Origin: Marinobacter fonticola
Lineage (GTDB): Bacteria; Pseudomonadota; Gammaproteobacteria; Pseudomonadales; Oleiphilaceae
DNA length: 64,000 nucleotides
Assembly: GCF_008122265.1 (NCBI RefSeq)
Contig: NZ_CP043042.1
Span: 4,030,001-4,094,000 of the forward strand
Direction: 5' to 3'
Position 1 is the stretch's first letter. Every line of letters starts with the position of its first letter. Positions 8,227-15,557 of the stretch are shown here, one piece after another. Below the pieces are notes generated by a model. It did not search any database. It saw only the letters and a program-made list of their open reading frames with translations, and was not told where the DNA came from. Both the position numbers and the translations under genes were made by a program.

Positions 8227-9278
8227 ACTCGAGTTTTGTCGTGAAACGCATTGTCCTGCTATCGACTTTGGCTACCGCGCCTGTACTTGCCCAGGAGACA
8301 CCATCCGAGGCAGAGGCAGAAGCCGAGCGTATCCAGGAAAAAGCCAGCGTGATCGCCTCGATCACGACCGACCGCGGCATTGTCACCCGCGCCGGACGTT
8401 TCGTCATCGAACCTGCATTCTCATATGCCAACAGCAACTCCACGGTTGTGGCCATCGAGGGCTACACGGTGGTGCCTGCCCTGTTGGTGGGGCTGATCAA
8501 TATTTCCGAGGTGCAACGTGATATCTTCGTCGGTGCAGTCACCTTGAAGTACGGCATCACCAGTCGGCTGGAAACCACCGTGCGGGTCCCCTATCTCAGT
8601 ATTGACGAAGATCTGCGCGAGCGTCAGGCCTTTCAAGGCACACCGGTTGATACGCTGAGCGAGTCATCGGGGGAAGGCCTGGGCGACGCCGAAGCCACCA
8701 TCAGGTACCAGTTCAATGATGGCCTAGCCGGCTGGCCCTATATTCTGGGCACCCTGCGTGTTAAAGCGCCCACGGGAGAAGGCCCCTATGATGTTGATCG
8801 GCGAGTGTTGGAGGACAGCGAGGGCAACCCTATTGGCGTGGCCTTTTCCGAACGACCCACAGGCTCTGGTTTCTGGGGCATCGAGCCCGGGCTTTCCTTT
8901 ATCTACCCTTCCGACCCGGCAGTACTGTTCGGCAATCTCAGTTACACCTATACGATTGAGGAGGACGAAGGCTTCGAGAATGGCGGTACGATCGACCCAG
9001 GCAATATCGTGCGATTCGGTTTCGGGATGGGATTCGCATTTAACGAGCGGACATCGTTCAGTCTGGGCTACGACCACTCAGTGATCCCCAAGACCGATGT
9101 GGAGTTCGACAACGATTTGAACAATGCTCAGTTCGACCGGATTCAAGTGGGCTCACTGGCATTTGGCCTGTCCCATCAACTGACCGCCGATACCAGCCTA
9201 AGTCTTTCCGTCAGTATCGGCGTTACGGAGAATGCGCCCACAACCGAGCTGACACTAAAGCTACCGATGGCATTTTAA
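8223..9278 (+). CDS. Outer-membrane beta-barrel with N-terminal coiled coil, FapF-like candidate export channel
   Basis: 351 residues. A signal peptide ends near Ala23 (PVLA/QE). A short Glu/Ala-rich helix follows (residues ~26-47), then TDRGIVTRAGRFVIEPAFSY, which opens a barrel of the MetA-pathway phenol-degradation transporter superfamily. Alternating strands run to a C-terminal KLPMAF with the terminal Phe typical of BAM-assembled proteins. FapF of Pseudomonas has the same order: helical trimerising N-terminus, then barrel. The gene overlaps the regulator stop by 4 bases and faces the repeat-protein operon that also encodes a C39 peptidase. That context favours a fibre-subunit export pore over a solute channel. 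Homology to FapF itself is not proven. Confidence 0.72.
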   Translation: MNSSFVVKRIVLLSTLATAPVLAQETPSEAEAEAERIQEKASVIASITTDRGIVTRAGRFVIEPAFSYANSNSTVVAIEGYTVVPALLVGLINISEVQRDIFVGAVTLKYGITSRLETTVRVPYLSIDEDLRERQAFQGTPVDTLSESSGEGLGDAEATIRYQFNDGLAGWPYILGTLRVKAPTGEGPYDVDRRVLEDSEGNPIGVAFSERPTGSGFWGIEPGLSFIYPSDPAVLFGNLSYTYTIEEDEGFENGGTIDPGNIVRFGFGMGFAFNERTSFSLGYDHSVIPKTDVEFDNDLNNAQFDRIQVGSLAFGLSHQLTADTSLSLSVSIGVTENAPTTELTLKLPMAF

Positions 9279-9306
9279 GTCAGCGAGTTAACCAAACAGC
9301 TCACTA
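9276..9306. repeat. Solitary 31-bp end matching the MITE at 57.4 kb
   Basis: Matches the right end of the 189-bp element at 57574-57604 at 28 of 31 positions (starts TAAGTCAGCGAGTTAACC, ends CACTA). Its first three bases are the stop codon of the barrel gene, and it ends one base before the converging operon's last codon. No partner end is seen within the cluster. It may be the scar of an old insertion, or a shared palindromic end doubling as a transcription boundary. Confidence 0.7.
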
Positions 9307-9307
9307 G

Positions 9308-9871
9308 CTAGCGGCTGGGCGACTGCAGAAACTGTTCGCCAAAGCGCTCGGATAGCCGTCCAGTACGCCCTACATTCCCGAGTTTGATATTCAGCGACCG
9401 GATGTTCTGAATGACACGCTCATTCATATCGTTTTGGATGCGTGTCACCCAGCTACCATTGCGCAACTCGGAAGCCGACACCACGGCGCCCGCCACTTGA
9501 CTCGGTGTGGTGACAGTGGGAGTACCCGCGGACGATGGCGCCGTCACGATGCGTGCCACCTCAACACTCTCAACGTGCTGCTCGACGGGCCCATCACGTA
9601 GCGGTCGGTTCAGGTTCGGGATCAATAACCGATTGATAATCTCGATCTGGCCATCAATGGCGACGACCTGTTCGAGACCAATTTCGATTTCCATATTGCC
9701 CAAACGAAACCCACCACGCTGCTGATCCAGCGCCGGTTCGTCCAGTCGTGGGGATGTAGTCCTCCAGTCAACGCTCCAGGCCGGTGAGCCCAGAACGCTC
9801 CCGACAATAGCCAACAGGGTCGTGACGCATCGACCTGCTCGCCGTCTTGCCAAAGCATCTGTATTGTTCAT
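9308..9871 (-). CDS. Secreted protein with LDQQRGG motif, last gene of the repeat-protein operon
   Basis: 187 residues from the ATG at 9871, 4 bases after the peptidase stop, with GGAG upstream. Residues 1-~33 are a signal peptide with an Arg-rich start and a PAWS end. The mature N-terminus carries ...EPALDQQRGGFRLGN, resembling the double-glycine leaders that C39 peptidases cut. It continues with a beta-rich IEIGLEQVVAIDGQIEI stretch, a Ser/Thr/Pro-rich linker near 110-125 and a helical C-terminus. I do not recognise a named family. Position suggests an accessory, FapE-like or minor subunit role. Whether the RGG site is really cleaved is untested. Confidence 0.7.
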   Translation of the reverse strand: MNNTDALARRRAGRCVTTLLAIVGSVLGSPAWSVDWRTTSPRLDEPALDQQRGGFRLGNMEIEIGLEQVVAIDGQIEIINRLLIPNLNRPLRDGPVEQHVESVEVARIVTAPSSAGTPTVTTPSQVAGAVVSASELRNGSWVTRIQNDMNERVIQNIRSLNIKLGNVGRTGRLSERFGEQFLQSPSR

Positions 9872-9875
9872 GGGG

Positions 9876-10571
9876 TCACCACTCCTGGCCCAATGGCGAA
9901 AAAAGTACAGTTCTATCCATCGGCGACATCCCCGTGGGCTGGTCACCGAGTGGCGCCCGCGCCACCTGCCCCCATTCATCTTCACGATTGAACATGGTCC
10001 GCCCTTCCGGCAAATGGCTCCGGATCACAAAGGCAATGCCGTCCCACCGTGAAAGGAAATCCGCATGGGTAAAGATTTTAAGCCCCCTGGACGGGTCGCC
10101 GACCAGCACCTCTCCTTCGGAAATACCTTTGACGACAACGAAATGGCGAAACCCGTCCATATCCAACAGCACCACCAGCGGGATACGGACGGCTTCCCGA
10201 AGCTGGCCGAGCGGCATACGAAACCCGTCCGCCAGGAACCCCTGATTCGCCAGATAACGCTTCATATCCAGCATCGAGAAACCTTGCCGACGGACCTTTT
10301 CCTCGTCGGCAAGGGCTATCATCGAGGTAAAGACCGTCTGTTCGGAGACCGGATGATCGTAGTGATACGTCAGCAATGAAGCGACGGCCGCTGACCCGCA
10401 GCTGAAATCATATTGCTGCTGCACGACGGTCAGAAAACGCCGCTCCTTGAAGCTGGTAACGTTCACCAGCAGATCTCCGCCCAGGCCAGGCAACACCACA
10501 GTGCCGGCCTGGGCCATGGATCCGCTGACAACCAGCGCTGCCAGAAGTAAAACCGTCACTTTGCGATCCAT
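9876..10571 (-). CDS. Periplasmic C39-family cysteine peptidase, FapD-like
   Basis: 231 residues with an N-terminal signal peptide (cut near Ala20-Ala22). The C39 active site is complete: oxyanion Gln52, nucleophile Cys58 in DFSCGSAA, His143 in FRHFVVV and Asp159 in VGDPSRG. There is no ABC transporter or membrane domain, unlike bacteriocin exporters. This stand-alone, exported form is what fap operons encode (FapD). It lies between two genes for small secreted proteins and is translationally close to both (15 and 4 bases). It probably processes or assists export of the operon's secreted products. The C-terminal ~45 residues extend past the core domain. Confidence 0.85.
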   Translation of the reverse strand: MDRKVTVLLLAALVVSGSMAQAGTVVLPGLGGDLLVNVTSFKERRFLTVVQQQYDFSCGSAAVASLLTYHYDHPVSEQTVFTSMIALADEEKVRRQGFSMLDMKRYLANQGFLADGFRMPLGQLREAVRIPLVVLLDMDGFRHFVVVKGISEGEVLVGDPSRGLKIFTHADFLSRWDGIAFVIRSHLPEGRTMFNREDEWGQVARAPLGDQPTGMSPMDRTVLFSPLGQEW

Positions 10572-10586
10572 GGCCCGATCCCTCCG

Positions 10587-10991
10587 TTACTGATTGATCA
10601 GAACATTGATTTGCGTGCTGTCCTGTATCACCACATGATTACCCGTATTCTGGATAACCGTGGCGACGCCGTTCATGTTCTCGAATGCGTGGTCGGAGAT
10701 GGTGTTGTTACCGGTCACCACCGTACCGCTGAGCACATTGTCGGAAACGATAGCGTTCTGTTCGGTATCATTGACCTGCCACTGAAAGGGAACTCCCTGT
10801 CGCCCGTTGGACTCCTCCAGTTGCCCCGATGTCAGCGCGGTCGCGCCTTCAAAAAGGGCTTCGTCAACCAATGCCGAGTCGTTCGCCGATACCACCTCGC
10901 CAGCCCACACGTCGTCAACCAACACAAAGCGGGAAAAGACCAACAGGCCAATCCAGAGCACACACCCGGTATAACGCCGTCCAGTTACCAT
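10587..10991 (-). CDS. Small secreted protein with curlin/Fap-like C-terminal module
   Basis: 134 residues; GGGAGG precedes the ATG. Residues 1-30 are a signal peptide (cut after VWA). The mature protein is Asn/Gln/Thr/Val-rich and ends in a module beginning NTIS (96-99) and continuing GV-x4-QN-x-G-x3-V-x-Q (108-123). The same spaced motif closes the neighbouring repeat protein. Gln/Asn and Gly at these spacings recall curlin and Fap amyloid repeats. The likely role is a fibre subunit, nucleator or export-targeted partner. No named family was recognised, and the amyloid idea is an inference. Confidence 0.75.
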   Translation of the reverse strand: MVTGRRYTGCVLWIGLLVFSRFVLVDDVWAGEVVSANDSALVDEALFEGATALTSGQLEESNGRQGVPFQWQVNDTEQNAIVSDNVLSGTVVTGNNTISDHAFENMNGVATVIQNTGNHVVIQDSTQINVLINQ

Positions 10992-11050
10992 GGCTGCACC
11001 TCCCGAGAGACAGCCGCACCTCTGCCAAAGGCGCGGCCTATCCCATCAAA

Positions 11051-11935
11051 TTACCGTGAACCGCCACCAGTGCTCAGGTTGGACATCACACTCACGTTGG
11101 ATTGGGTCACTGCACCCGCCCCGTTGTTCTGAGAGAACGCGCCCACACCGGTGAAGTTGGCTGAACCACCGGAAATCTCATTGTGATGAGAAACCGTCGC
11201 GTAAGAGCCTTCGCCGTTGGCGTCGCCGTAAGTGGACGTGATATTGGAAACACTGCCATCCAGCGCCGCATTGTTCAGGAAGACATCGAGGTCCAGCGTG
11301 GTGGTTGTGGCGCTATTATCGGAGTTGTCGGAATTATCCGAGTTATCCGACATATCATTACCGCTATCGGCGATCTTGAAGGAATCGTTGACGTTGGTGC
11401 TGTTATCCGAGCTGTCTGAGTTATCCGAACTATCCGAATTGTCTGAGTTATCGGAATTATCAGAGTTGTCATTGCCACTATCGGCAACATCAACATTGGT
11501 GCTGTTATCGGAACTGTCTGAGCTGTCGGAGTTGTCCGAATTATCTGAATTGTCGGAGTTGTCCGACATATCGTTACCGCTTTCCGCAATTTTGAAGGCG
11601 TCATTCACGTTGGTGCTGTTATCTGAACTGTCGGAATTATCCGAACTGTCAGAGTTATCAGACATGTCATTACCGCTATCCGCGATTTTGAAGGAATCAG
11701 TCGCGTTCGCACTGTTATCGGAGTTGTCAGAGTTATCTGAACTGTCGGAGTTATCGGAATTGTTAGTGTTGTCATTTCCGGAATCGGAGTTGCCGGAATA
11801 TCCATTGTTTGCGCTGGAGGTATTGTCGGCATTCACGTTCGGATCGCCGTCGCCACCTTGATCGGCCAGTGCTGCGCCAGACAGGCCCAGACTCATTGCG
11901 ATAGCCAGTACCAGCAAACTCTTTTGTGCTTTCAT
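11051..11935 (-). CDS. Ser-Asp-Asn repeat secreted protein, candidate amyloid or matrix fibre subunit
   Basis: 294 residues from the ATG at 11935 (GAGGGA upstream). The signal peptide ends at Ala24 (AALA/DQ). Residues ~50-209 are low-complexity SDN/SDS tripeptides broken by spacers of the type FKIA[DE]SGNDM at 82-91, 114-123 and 186-195, plus a shorter copy (VADSGNDN) near 150-157. Residues 214-294 are a Thr/Val/Gly/Asn-rich C-terminal domain with NEIS (252-255) and GV-x4-QN-x-G-x3-V-x-Q (263-278), shared with the next gene. The repeat zone is strongly acidic and should be disordered or Ca2+-binding; the C-terminus looks beta-prone. It heads an operon with a C39 peptidase and sits behind a sigma-54-type promoter. 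Confidence 0.82.
   Translation of the reverse strand: MKAQKSLLVLAIAMSLGLSGAALADQGGDGDPNVNADNTSSANNGYSGNSDSGNDNTNNSDNSDSSDNSDNSDNSANATDSFKIADSGNDMSDNSDSSDNSDSSDNSTNVNDAFKIAESGNDMSDNSDNSDNSDNSDSSDSSDNSTNVDVADSGNDNSDNSDNSDNSDSSDNSDSSDNSTNVNDSFKIADSGNDMSDNSDNSDNSDNSATTTTLDLDVFLNNAALDGSVSNITSTYGDANGEGSYATVSHHNEISGGSANFTGVGAFSQNNGAGAVTQSNVSVMSNLSTGGGSR
11309..11788 (-). repeat. 9-bp-periodic coding repeats for SDN/SDS tripeptides
   Basis: About 480 bp encode the tripeptide array, arranged in four larger blocks separated by the FKIA/VADSG spacers. Adjacent units differ by synonymous changes in Ser, Asp and Asn codons, so exact DNA tandem identity is low although the protein is highly repetitive. 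A long antisense frame reading Leu-Ser-Glu repeats arises only from this periodicity. Confidence 0.85.
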
Positions 11936-12038
11936 GATGTCGTTCCCTCTTTGGTTGGCAATGTCACTGGAGCCACGTTGATGCCGCGTCCAGCGGGCGC
12001 CGGTGAACCCATGACGGAAGACCGGCGAGGTGGGCATT

Positions 12039-12055
12039 AGCGATTCCCATGCCAA
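12039..12055 (-). promoter_or_regulatory. Candidate sigma-54 (-24/-12) promoter of the repeat-protein operon
   Basis: Minus strand reads TTGGCATG-GGAA-TCGCT, matching 11 of 13 positions of YTGGCACG-N4-TTGCW, with the invariant GG and GC at correct spacing. Transcription would start near 12028, giving a leader of about 93 bases before the ATG at 11935. No good -35/-10 pair is visible in the same stretch. Confidence 0.6.
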
Positions 12056-12096
12056 TCGCCGAAGGAAGGCAACAGCTTGTTGAAAGGTTTACGTTT

Positions 12097-12179
12097 TTCT
12101 TCAAATAGCCTCGACGCTTCCAGAACCGGAGAGTAGCAACCTGTTCCAACCTTGAAACAGGTTCTAGCTATTTGAAGAA
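12097..12179. promoter_or_regulatory. Nested palindromes upstream of the sigma-54 box, candidate enhancer site
   Basis: Perfect 13-bp arms TTCTTCAAATAGC (12097-12109) and its complement (12167-12179) enclose a second dyad AACCTGTT (12138-12145) / AACAGGTT (12156-12163) with a 10-bp centre. The inner dyad is centred about 122 bases upstream of the predicted start, within the normal range for enhancer-binding protein sites. It may be bound by the regulator encoded at 6826-8226; this is not shown by sequence. Confidence 0.5.
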
Positions 12180-12300
12180 CAAGCTCGAGCGAAATTTTCA
12201 GGGATTCAAGGTGTTAGTGAGGCGAGGAGCCTGTATTCACCATTGACGGATACAACAGGGTGAGTTTGGCTGAATCAGAACGCCATGGAGACTGGAAAAC

Positions 12301-12328
12301 AAAAGCCCCGCTCGGAAGCGGGGCTTTT
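12301..12328 (-). terminator. Intrinsic terminator after isocitrate lyase gene
   Basis: A near-perfect hairpin AAAAGCCCCGC-loop-AGCGGGGCTTTT with T/A tails on both sides lies 53 bases past the aceA stop. It can work in either direction and isolates the fibre-operon promoter from aceA read-through. Confidence 0.85.
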
Positions 12329-12380
12329 AATATATCGAGCCGGGGCCACAACCCCGGTCGATGACAACCGAACCGTTCGA

Positions 12381-13976
12381 TTAACCGAACTGATTCATGG
12401 TGTTGTCTTTACCACCAGCCTTCAGGGCGGCGTCACCGGCGAAGAACTCTTTGTGGTCGTCGCCGATGTTAGAGCCCGCCATGTCCTGGTGCTTGACCGT
12501 GGCGATGCCCTGACGAATTTCCTTACGCTGCACGCCGCCGACGTAAGCCAGCATGCCTTCGTCGCCGAAGTAGCCCTTGGCCAGGTTGTCGGTGGACAGG
12601 GCCGCGGTGTGGTAAGTCGGCAGGGTGATCAGGTGGTGGAAAATACCCGCTTCGCGAGCGGCATCGCGCTGGAAGTTACGGGTCCACTCGTCAGCCAGCT
12701 GGCCCAGCTCGGTTTCATCGTACTCAGCGCCCATCAGAGCGGCACGGTCGTATGCAGACACGTCCTTGCCTTCTTCTTTCCATGCGTCGAAGACCTGCTG
12801 ACGGAAGCTCAGGGTCCAGTTGAAGGACGGGCTGTTGTTGTAGACCAGCTTGGCGTTGGGCACCACTTCACGGACGCGATTGACCATGGCGGCGATCTGG
12901 CCAACGTGCGGCTTCTCGGTTTCGATCCACAGCAGGTCGGCGCCGTTCTGCAGGCTGGTGATACAGTCCAGAACCACACGGTCTTCGCCGGTACCCGGAC
13001 GGAACTGGAACAGGCCGGATGCCAGACGCTTGGGCTTCATCAGCTTGCCGTTAGCCTTGATGACCACGTCGCCGTTGTTGATGTCTTCCGGCTTCTCGAT
13101 GTAATCGCCATCCAGGAAGCTGTTGTACTGGTCGCCCAGATCGCCCGGCTCGTCGGTCACGGCCAGTTTCTGGGTCAGGCCAGCGCCCAGGGAGTCGGTA
13201 CGGGCAACGATAACGCCGTCATCGATACCCAGCTCCAGGAACGCCAGACGCACGGCGTTGATCTTGGACAGGAAGTCGGCGTGGGGAACGGTGACTTTAC
13301 CGTCCTGGTGGCCACACTGCTTCTCGTCGGAAACCTGGTTCTCGATCTGGACGCAGCAGGCACCGGCTTCGATCATCTTCTTGGCCAGCAGGTAGGTCGC
13401 TTCGGCGTTACCGAAACCGGCGTCAATGTCGGCAATAATCGGCACCACGTGAGTTTCGTGGTTCTCGATCTGCTCGAGGATGTCGGCGGCCTTGGCGGTA
13501 TCGCCGGCGCTCTTGGCCTCTTCCAGGCCACGGAACAGGTGGTTCAGTTCCCAGGAATCCGCCTGACGCAGGAAGGTGTACAGCTCCTCGATCAGGCTGG
13601 CAACAGACGTCTTCTCGTGCATGGACTGGTCAGGCAGCGGGCCGAACTCGGAACGCAAGGCGGCAACCATCCAGCCGGACAGGTACAGGTAACGACGCTT
13701 GGTGGAACCGAAGTGCTTCTTGATGGAGATCAGCTTTTGCTGACCGATGAAGCCGTGCCAGCAACCCAGGGACTGGGTGTACTGCGAGGTGTCCTTGTCA
13801 TAGTTCGCCATATCTTCGCGCATAATCTTCGCGGTGTACTTGGCGATGTCCAGACCGGTCTTGAACTTGTTCTGGGCGCGCATGCGAGCGGCGTGCTCAG
13901 GGTTGATCGCATCCCAGCCCTTCATCTTTTCCTTAAGGGCTTTGATGGCCTCGATGTCTTGGTTGTACTGTGACAT
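12381..13976 (-). CDS. aceA: Isocitrate lyase, long (531-residue) form
   Basis: 531 residues from the ATG at 13976 (MSQYNQDIEAIK). Signatures of the isocitrate lyase/PEP mutase superfamily are present: PIIADIDAGFGNAEATY (metal-binding Asp cluster), the catalytic loop EKQCGHQDGK with the active-site Cys, VARTDSLGA, and NNSPSFNW. It cleaves isocitrate to glyoxylate and succinate, the first glyoxylate-shunt step, allowing growth on acetate, fatty acids or alkanes. The length is that of the Pseudomonas/Marinobacter group, larger than the ~434-residue E. coli enzyme. Malate synthase is not in the window. The 440-bp leader region includes a TCTATCGC tandem array. Confidence 0.97.
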   Translation of the reverse strand: MSQYNQDIEAIKALKEKMKGWDAINPEHAARMRAQNKFKTGLDIAKYTAKIMREDMANYDKDTSQYTQSLGCWHGFIGQQKLISIKKHFGSTKRRYLYLSGWMVAALRSEFGPLPDQSMHEKTSVASLIEELYTFLRQADSWELNHLFRGLEEAKSAGDTAKAADILEQIENHETHVVPIIADIDAGFGNAEATYLLAKKMIEAGACCVQIENQVSDEKQCGHQDGKVTVPHADFLSKINAVRLAFLELGIDDGVIVARTDSLGAGLTQKLAVTDEPGDLGDQYNSFLDGDYIEKPEDINNGDVVIKANGKLMKPKRLASGLFQFRPGTGEDRVVLDCITSLQNGADLLWIETEKPHVGQIAAMVNRVREVVPNAKLVYNNSPSFNWTLSFRQQVFDAWKEEGKDVSAYDRAALMGAEYDETELGQLADEWTRNFQRDAAREAGIFHHLITLPTYHTAALSTDNLAKGYFGDEGMLAYVGGVQRKEIRQGIATVKHQDMAGSNIGDDHKEFFAGDAALKAGGKDNTMNQFG

Positions 13977-14417
13977 GGTCGATCCCGTTTTCAGTTGAGT
14001 GAGCCAAACGTCCTGCCTGCAACGGTGATTACCGGGCGCTGCTGGCTGACGATAGGGCCATTCTACGAACCACATAGCCATAACTAAAATTTATATTATG
14101 TATTTCCGCTATTTTTTTAGTGAATGGCAGAGCGATTCGCCTAACTGCCTGTTTGATCATTAGTTAATCACCCACACGACATATCGCTACTTTCTATCGC
14201 TCTATCGCTCTATCGCTCTATCGTTCTATCGTTCTTTCTCGCTTCCTTGCTTTGCGCCTTTCTTCCTTTGCTTCTTGCTTTTTGTGCTTTCGCTTTCATA
14301 ACGCCTTTCGTGTTCAAGGTTGCGAAGTTTCGCAATCCGGCGTACTCTCCACTCAATATACTGTATATATAAACAGTATCCAATAGAGTCTGGACCGTTC
14401 AACGCCAGGTAATCGCT
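13977..14417. other. 441-bp divergent intergenic region, aceA / radical SAM gene
   Basis: AT-richer than its surroundings and without a credible gene. It must contain the aceA promoter (minus) and the radical SAM gene promoter (plus). It holds five tandem copies of an 8-bp unit and an extended pyrimidine-rich stretch on the plus strand. Confidence 0.6.
14193..14232. repeat. Five tandem copies of TCTATCG[CT]
   Basis: Units at 14193-14200, 14201-14208, 14209-14216, 14217-14224 and 14225-14232. The first three are identical and the last two end in T. The array lies about 215 bases upstream of aceA and 185 upstream of the radical SAM gene. An 8-bp unit is prone to slippage, so copy number may vary between strains. 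Confidence 0.8.
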
Positions 14418-15494
14418 ATGCGCACACGCGGCACCGGGAATAACCCCCACAATCGCTACCAACCCCTCACGTCCGATCGGGATATGGACGACGGCTGGTA
14501 CCATGATCCGGATGACATGCTGTGTCCTGACTCCGTCGCTACCCAGGTGATAGACGAACAGGTGCGCTCGATTATCAGTACCAACCAGTCACCGGATGTG
14601 CCCTTCGATCAGTCGATCAATCCCTATCGTGGTTGCGAGCACGGCTGCATCTACTGCTTTGCCCGGCCGACCCATGCCTACTGGGACCTTTCGCCGGGAC
14701 TGGATTTCGAAACCCGGCTGATTGCCAAGCCTAATGGCGCCAGGCTTCTGCGGCAGACATTCGATAAACCGAACTATATGCCCAGCCCCATCGCCCTGGG
14801 CGTCAATACCGATGCCTACCAGCCGCTGGAAAAGAAACGCCGCCTGACCCGGGAATTGCTACAGGTGCTCCGTGAATACAATCACCCAGTATCGGTTATT
14901 ACCAAAGGGGCCCTGATTCTGCGCGATCTGGACCTGCTTGCGAGCCTTGCCCGGGATGGCCTGTGTTCGGTGCGCGTCAGCCTGACGACACTGGACAACG
15001 ATTTGAAACGCCGCATGGAACCACGGACCGCTGCCCCGGCTACGCGCTTGAAAATATTGAGAGAGCTGTCTGATGCTGGCGTGCCCACCGGTATCATCAT
15101 GGGGCCGGTGATTCCCTTTATTAACGATGCCGAGATCGAGGCGGTACTGGAGGCAGCAGCGGAAAACGGTGCCCAGCGGGCGAGCTGGGTCATGCTTCGC
15201 TTGCCATTGGAGATCCATGAACTGTTCGAGGACTGGCTGCTACGTCACTTCCCCGACCGTGCCCGCCACGTGATGAACCGCATCCGCGACCTGCGCGGTG
15301 GCAAAGCCAATGACAGCCGCTTTGGCCATCGCATGCGTGGCCAGGGGGTTTACGCCGATCTGATCCGCCAGCGCTTCAACCGTAAGGTGAAAAAGCTGGG
15401 GCTGAACCAGCCGGGCGCCGAGCCTTTGCGCACCGATCTTTTTGCGCGGCCGGGCGGTGAGCAGTTGAACCTGATACCGGTGGCGTCGATATGA
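14418..15494 (+). CDS. PA0069-family radical SAM protein (SplB-like)
   Basis: 358 residues. The 4Fe-4S motif is CEHGCIYCFARPTH (three Cys, CX3CX2C, near residues 74-81), preceded by NPYRGCEHGC, which is typical of the SplB-like/PA0069/Rv2578c group. NTDAYQPLEKK and VSVITKG follow in the partial TIM barrel. The reaction is not established for this group; members resemble spore photoproduct lyase but occur widely in non-spore-formers. AGGTAA lies upstream of the ATG. It stands alone between aceA and the envelope cluster. Confidence 0.9.
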   Translation: MRTRGTGNNPHNRYQPLTSDRDMDDGWYHDPDDMLCPDSVATQVIDEQVRSIISTNQSPDVPFDQSINPYRGCEHGCIYCFARPTHAYWDLSPGLDFETRLIAKPNGARLLRQTFDKPNYMPSPIALGVNTDAYQPLEKKRRLTRELLQVLREYNHPVSVITKGALILRDLDLLASLARDGLCSVRVSLTTLDNDLKRRMEPRTAAPATRLKILRELSDAGVPTGIIMGPVIPFINDAEIEAVLEAAAENGAQRASWVMLRLPLEIHELFEDWLLRHFPDRARHVMNRIRDLRGGKANDSRFGHRMRGQGVYADLIRQRFNRKVKKLGLNQPGAEPLRTDLFARPGGEQLNLIPVASI

Positions 15495-15557
15495 AATCGC
15501 AACGGATAAAACATGCATCACCCATGCCGGTGGGGTTTGATATTTCTTTGACACTCG

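Noticed and set aside
11232..11861. Plus-strand open frame of 209 codons reading Leu-Ser-Glu repeats
   Set aside because: It is the antisense reflection of the SDN repeat array; it has no signal peptide, family or good ribosome site.
12285..13973. 562-codon plus-strand open frame opposite isocitrate lyase
   Set aside because: A product of strong codon bias in aceA. It matches no family, and aceA is certain on the other strand.
14226..14504. 92-codon Lys/Arg-rich minus-strand frame overlapping the radical SAM gene start
   Set aside because: Its basic tail is the antisense of a pyrimidine-rich repeat tract, and it overlaps a certain gene.
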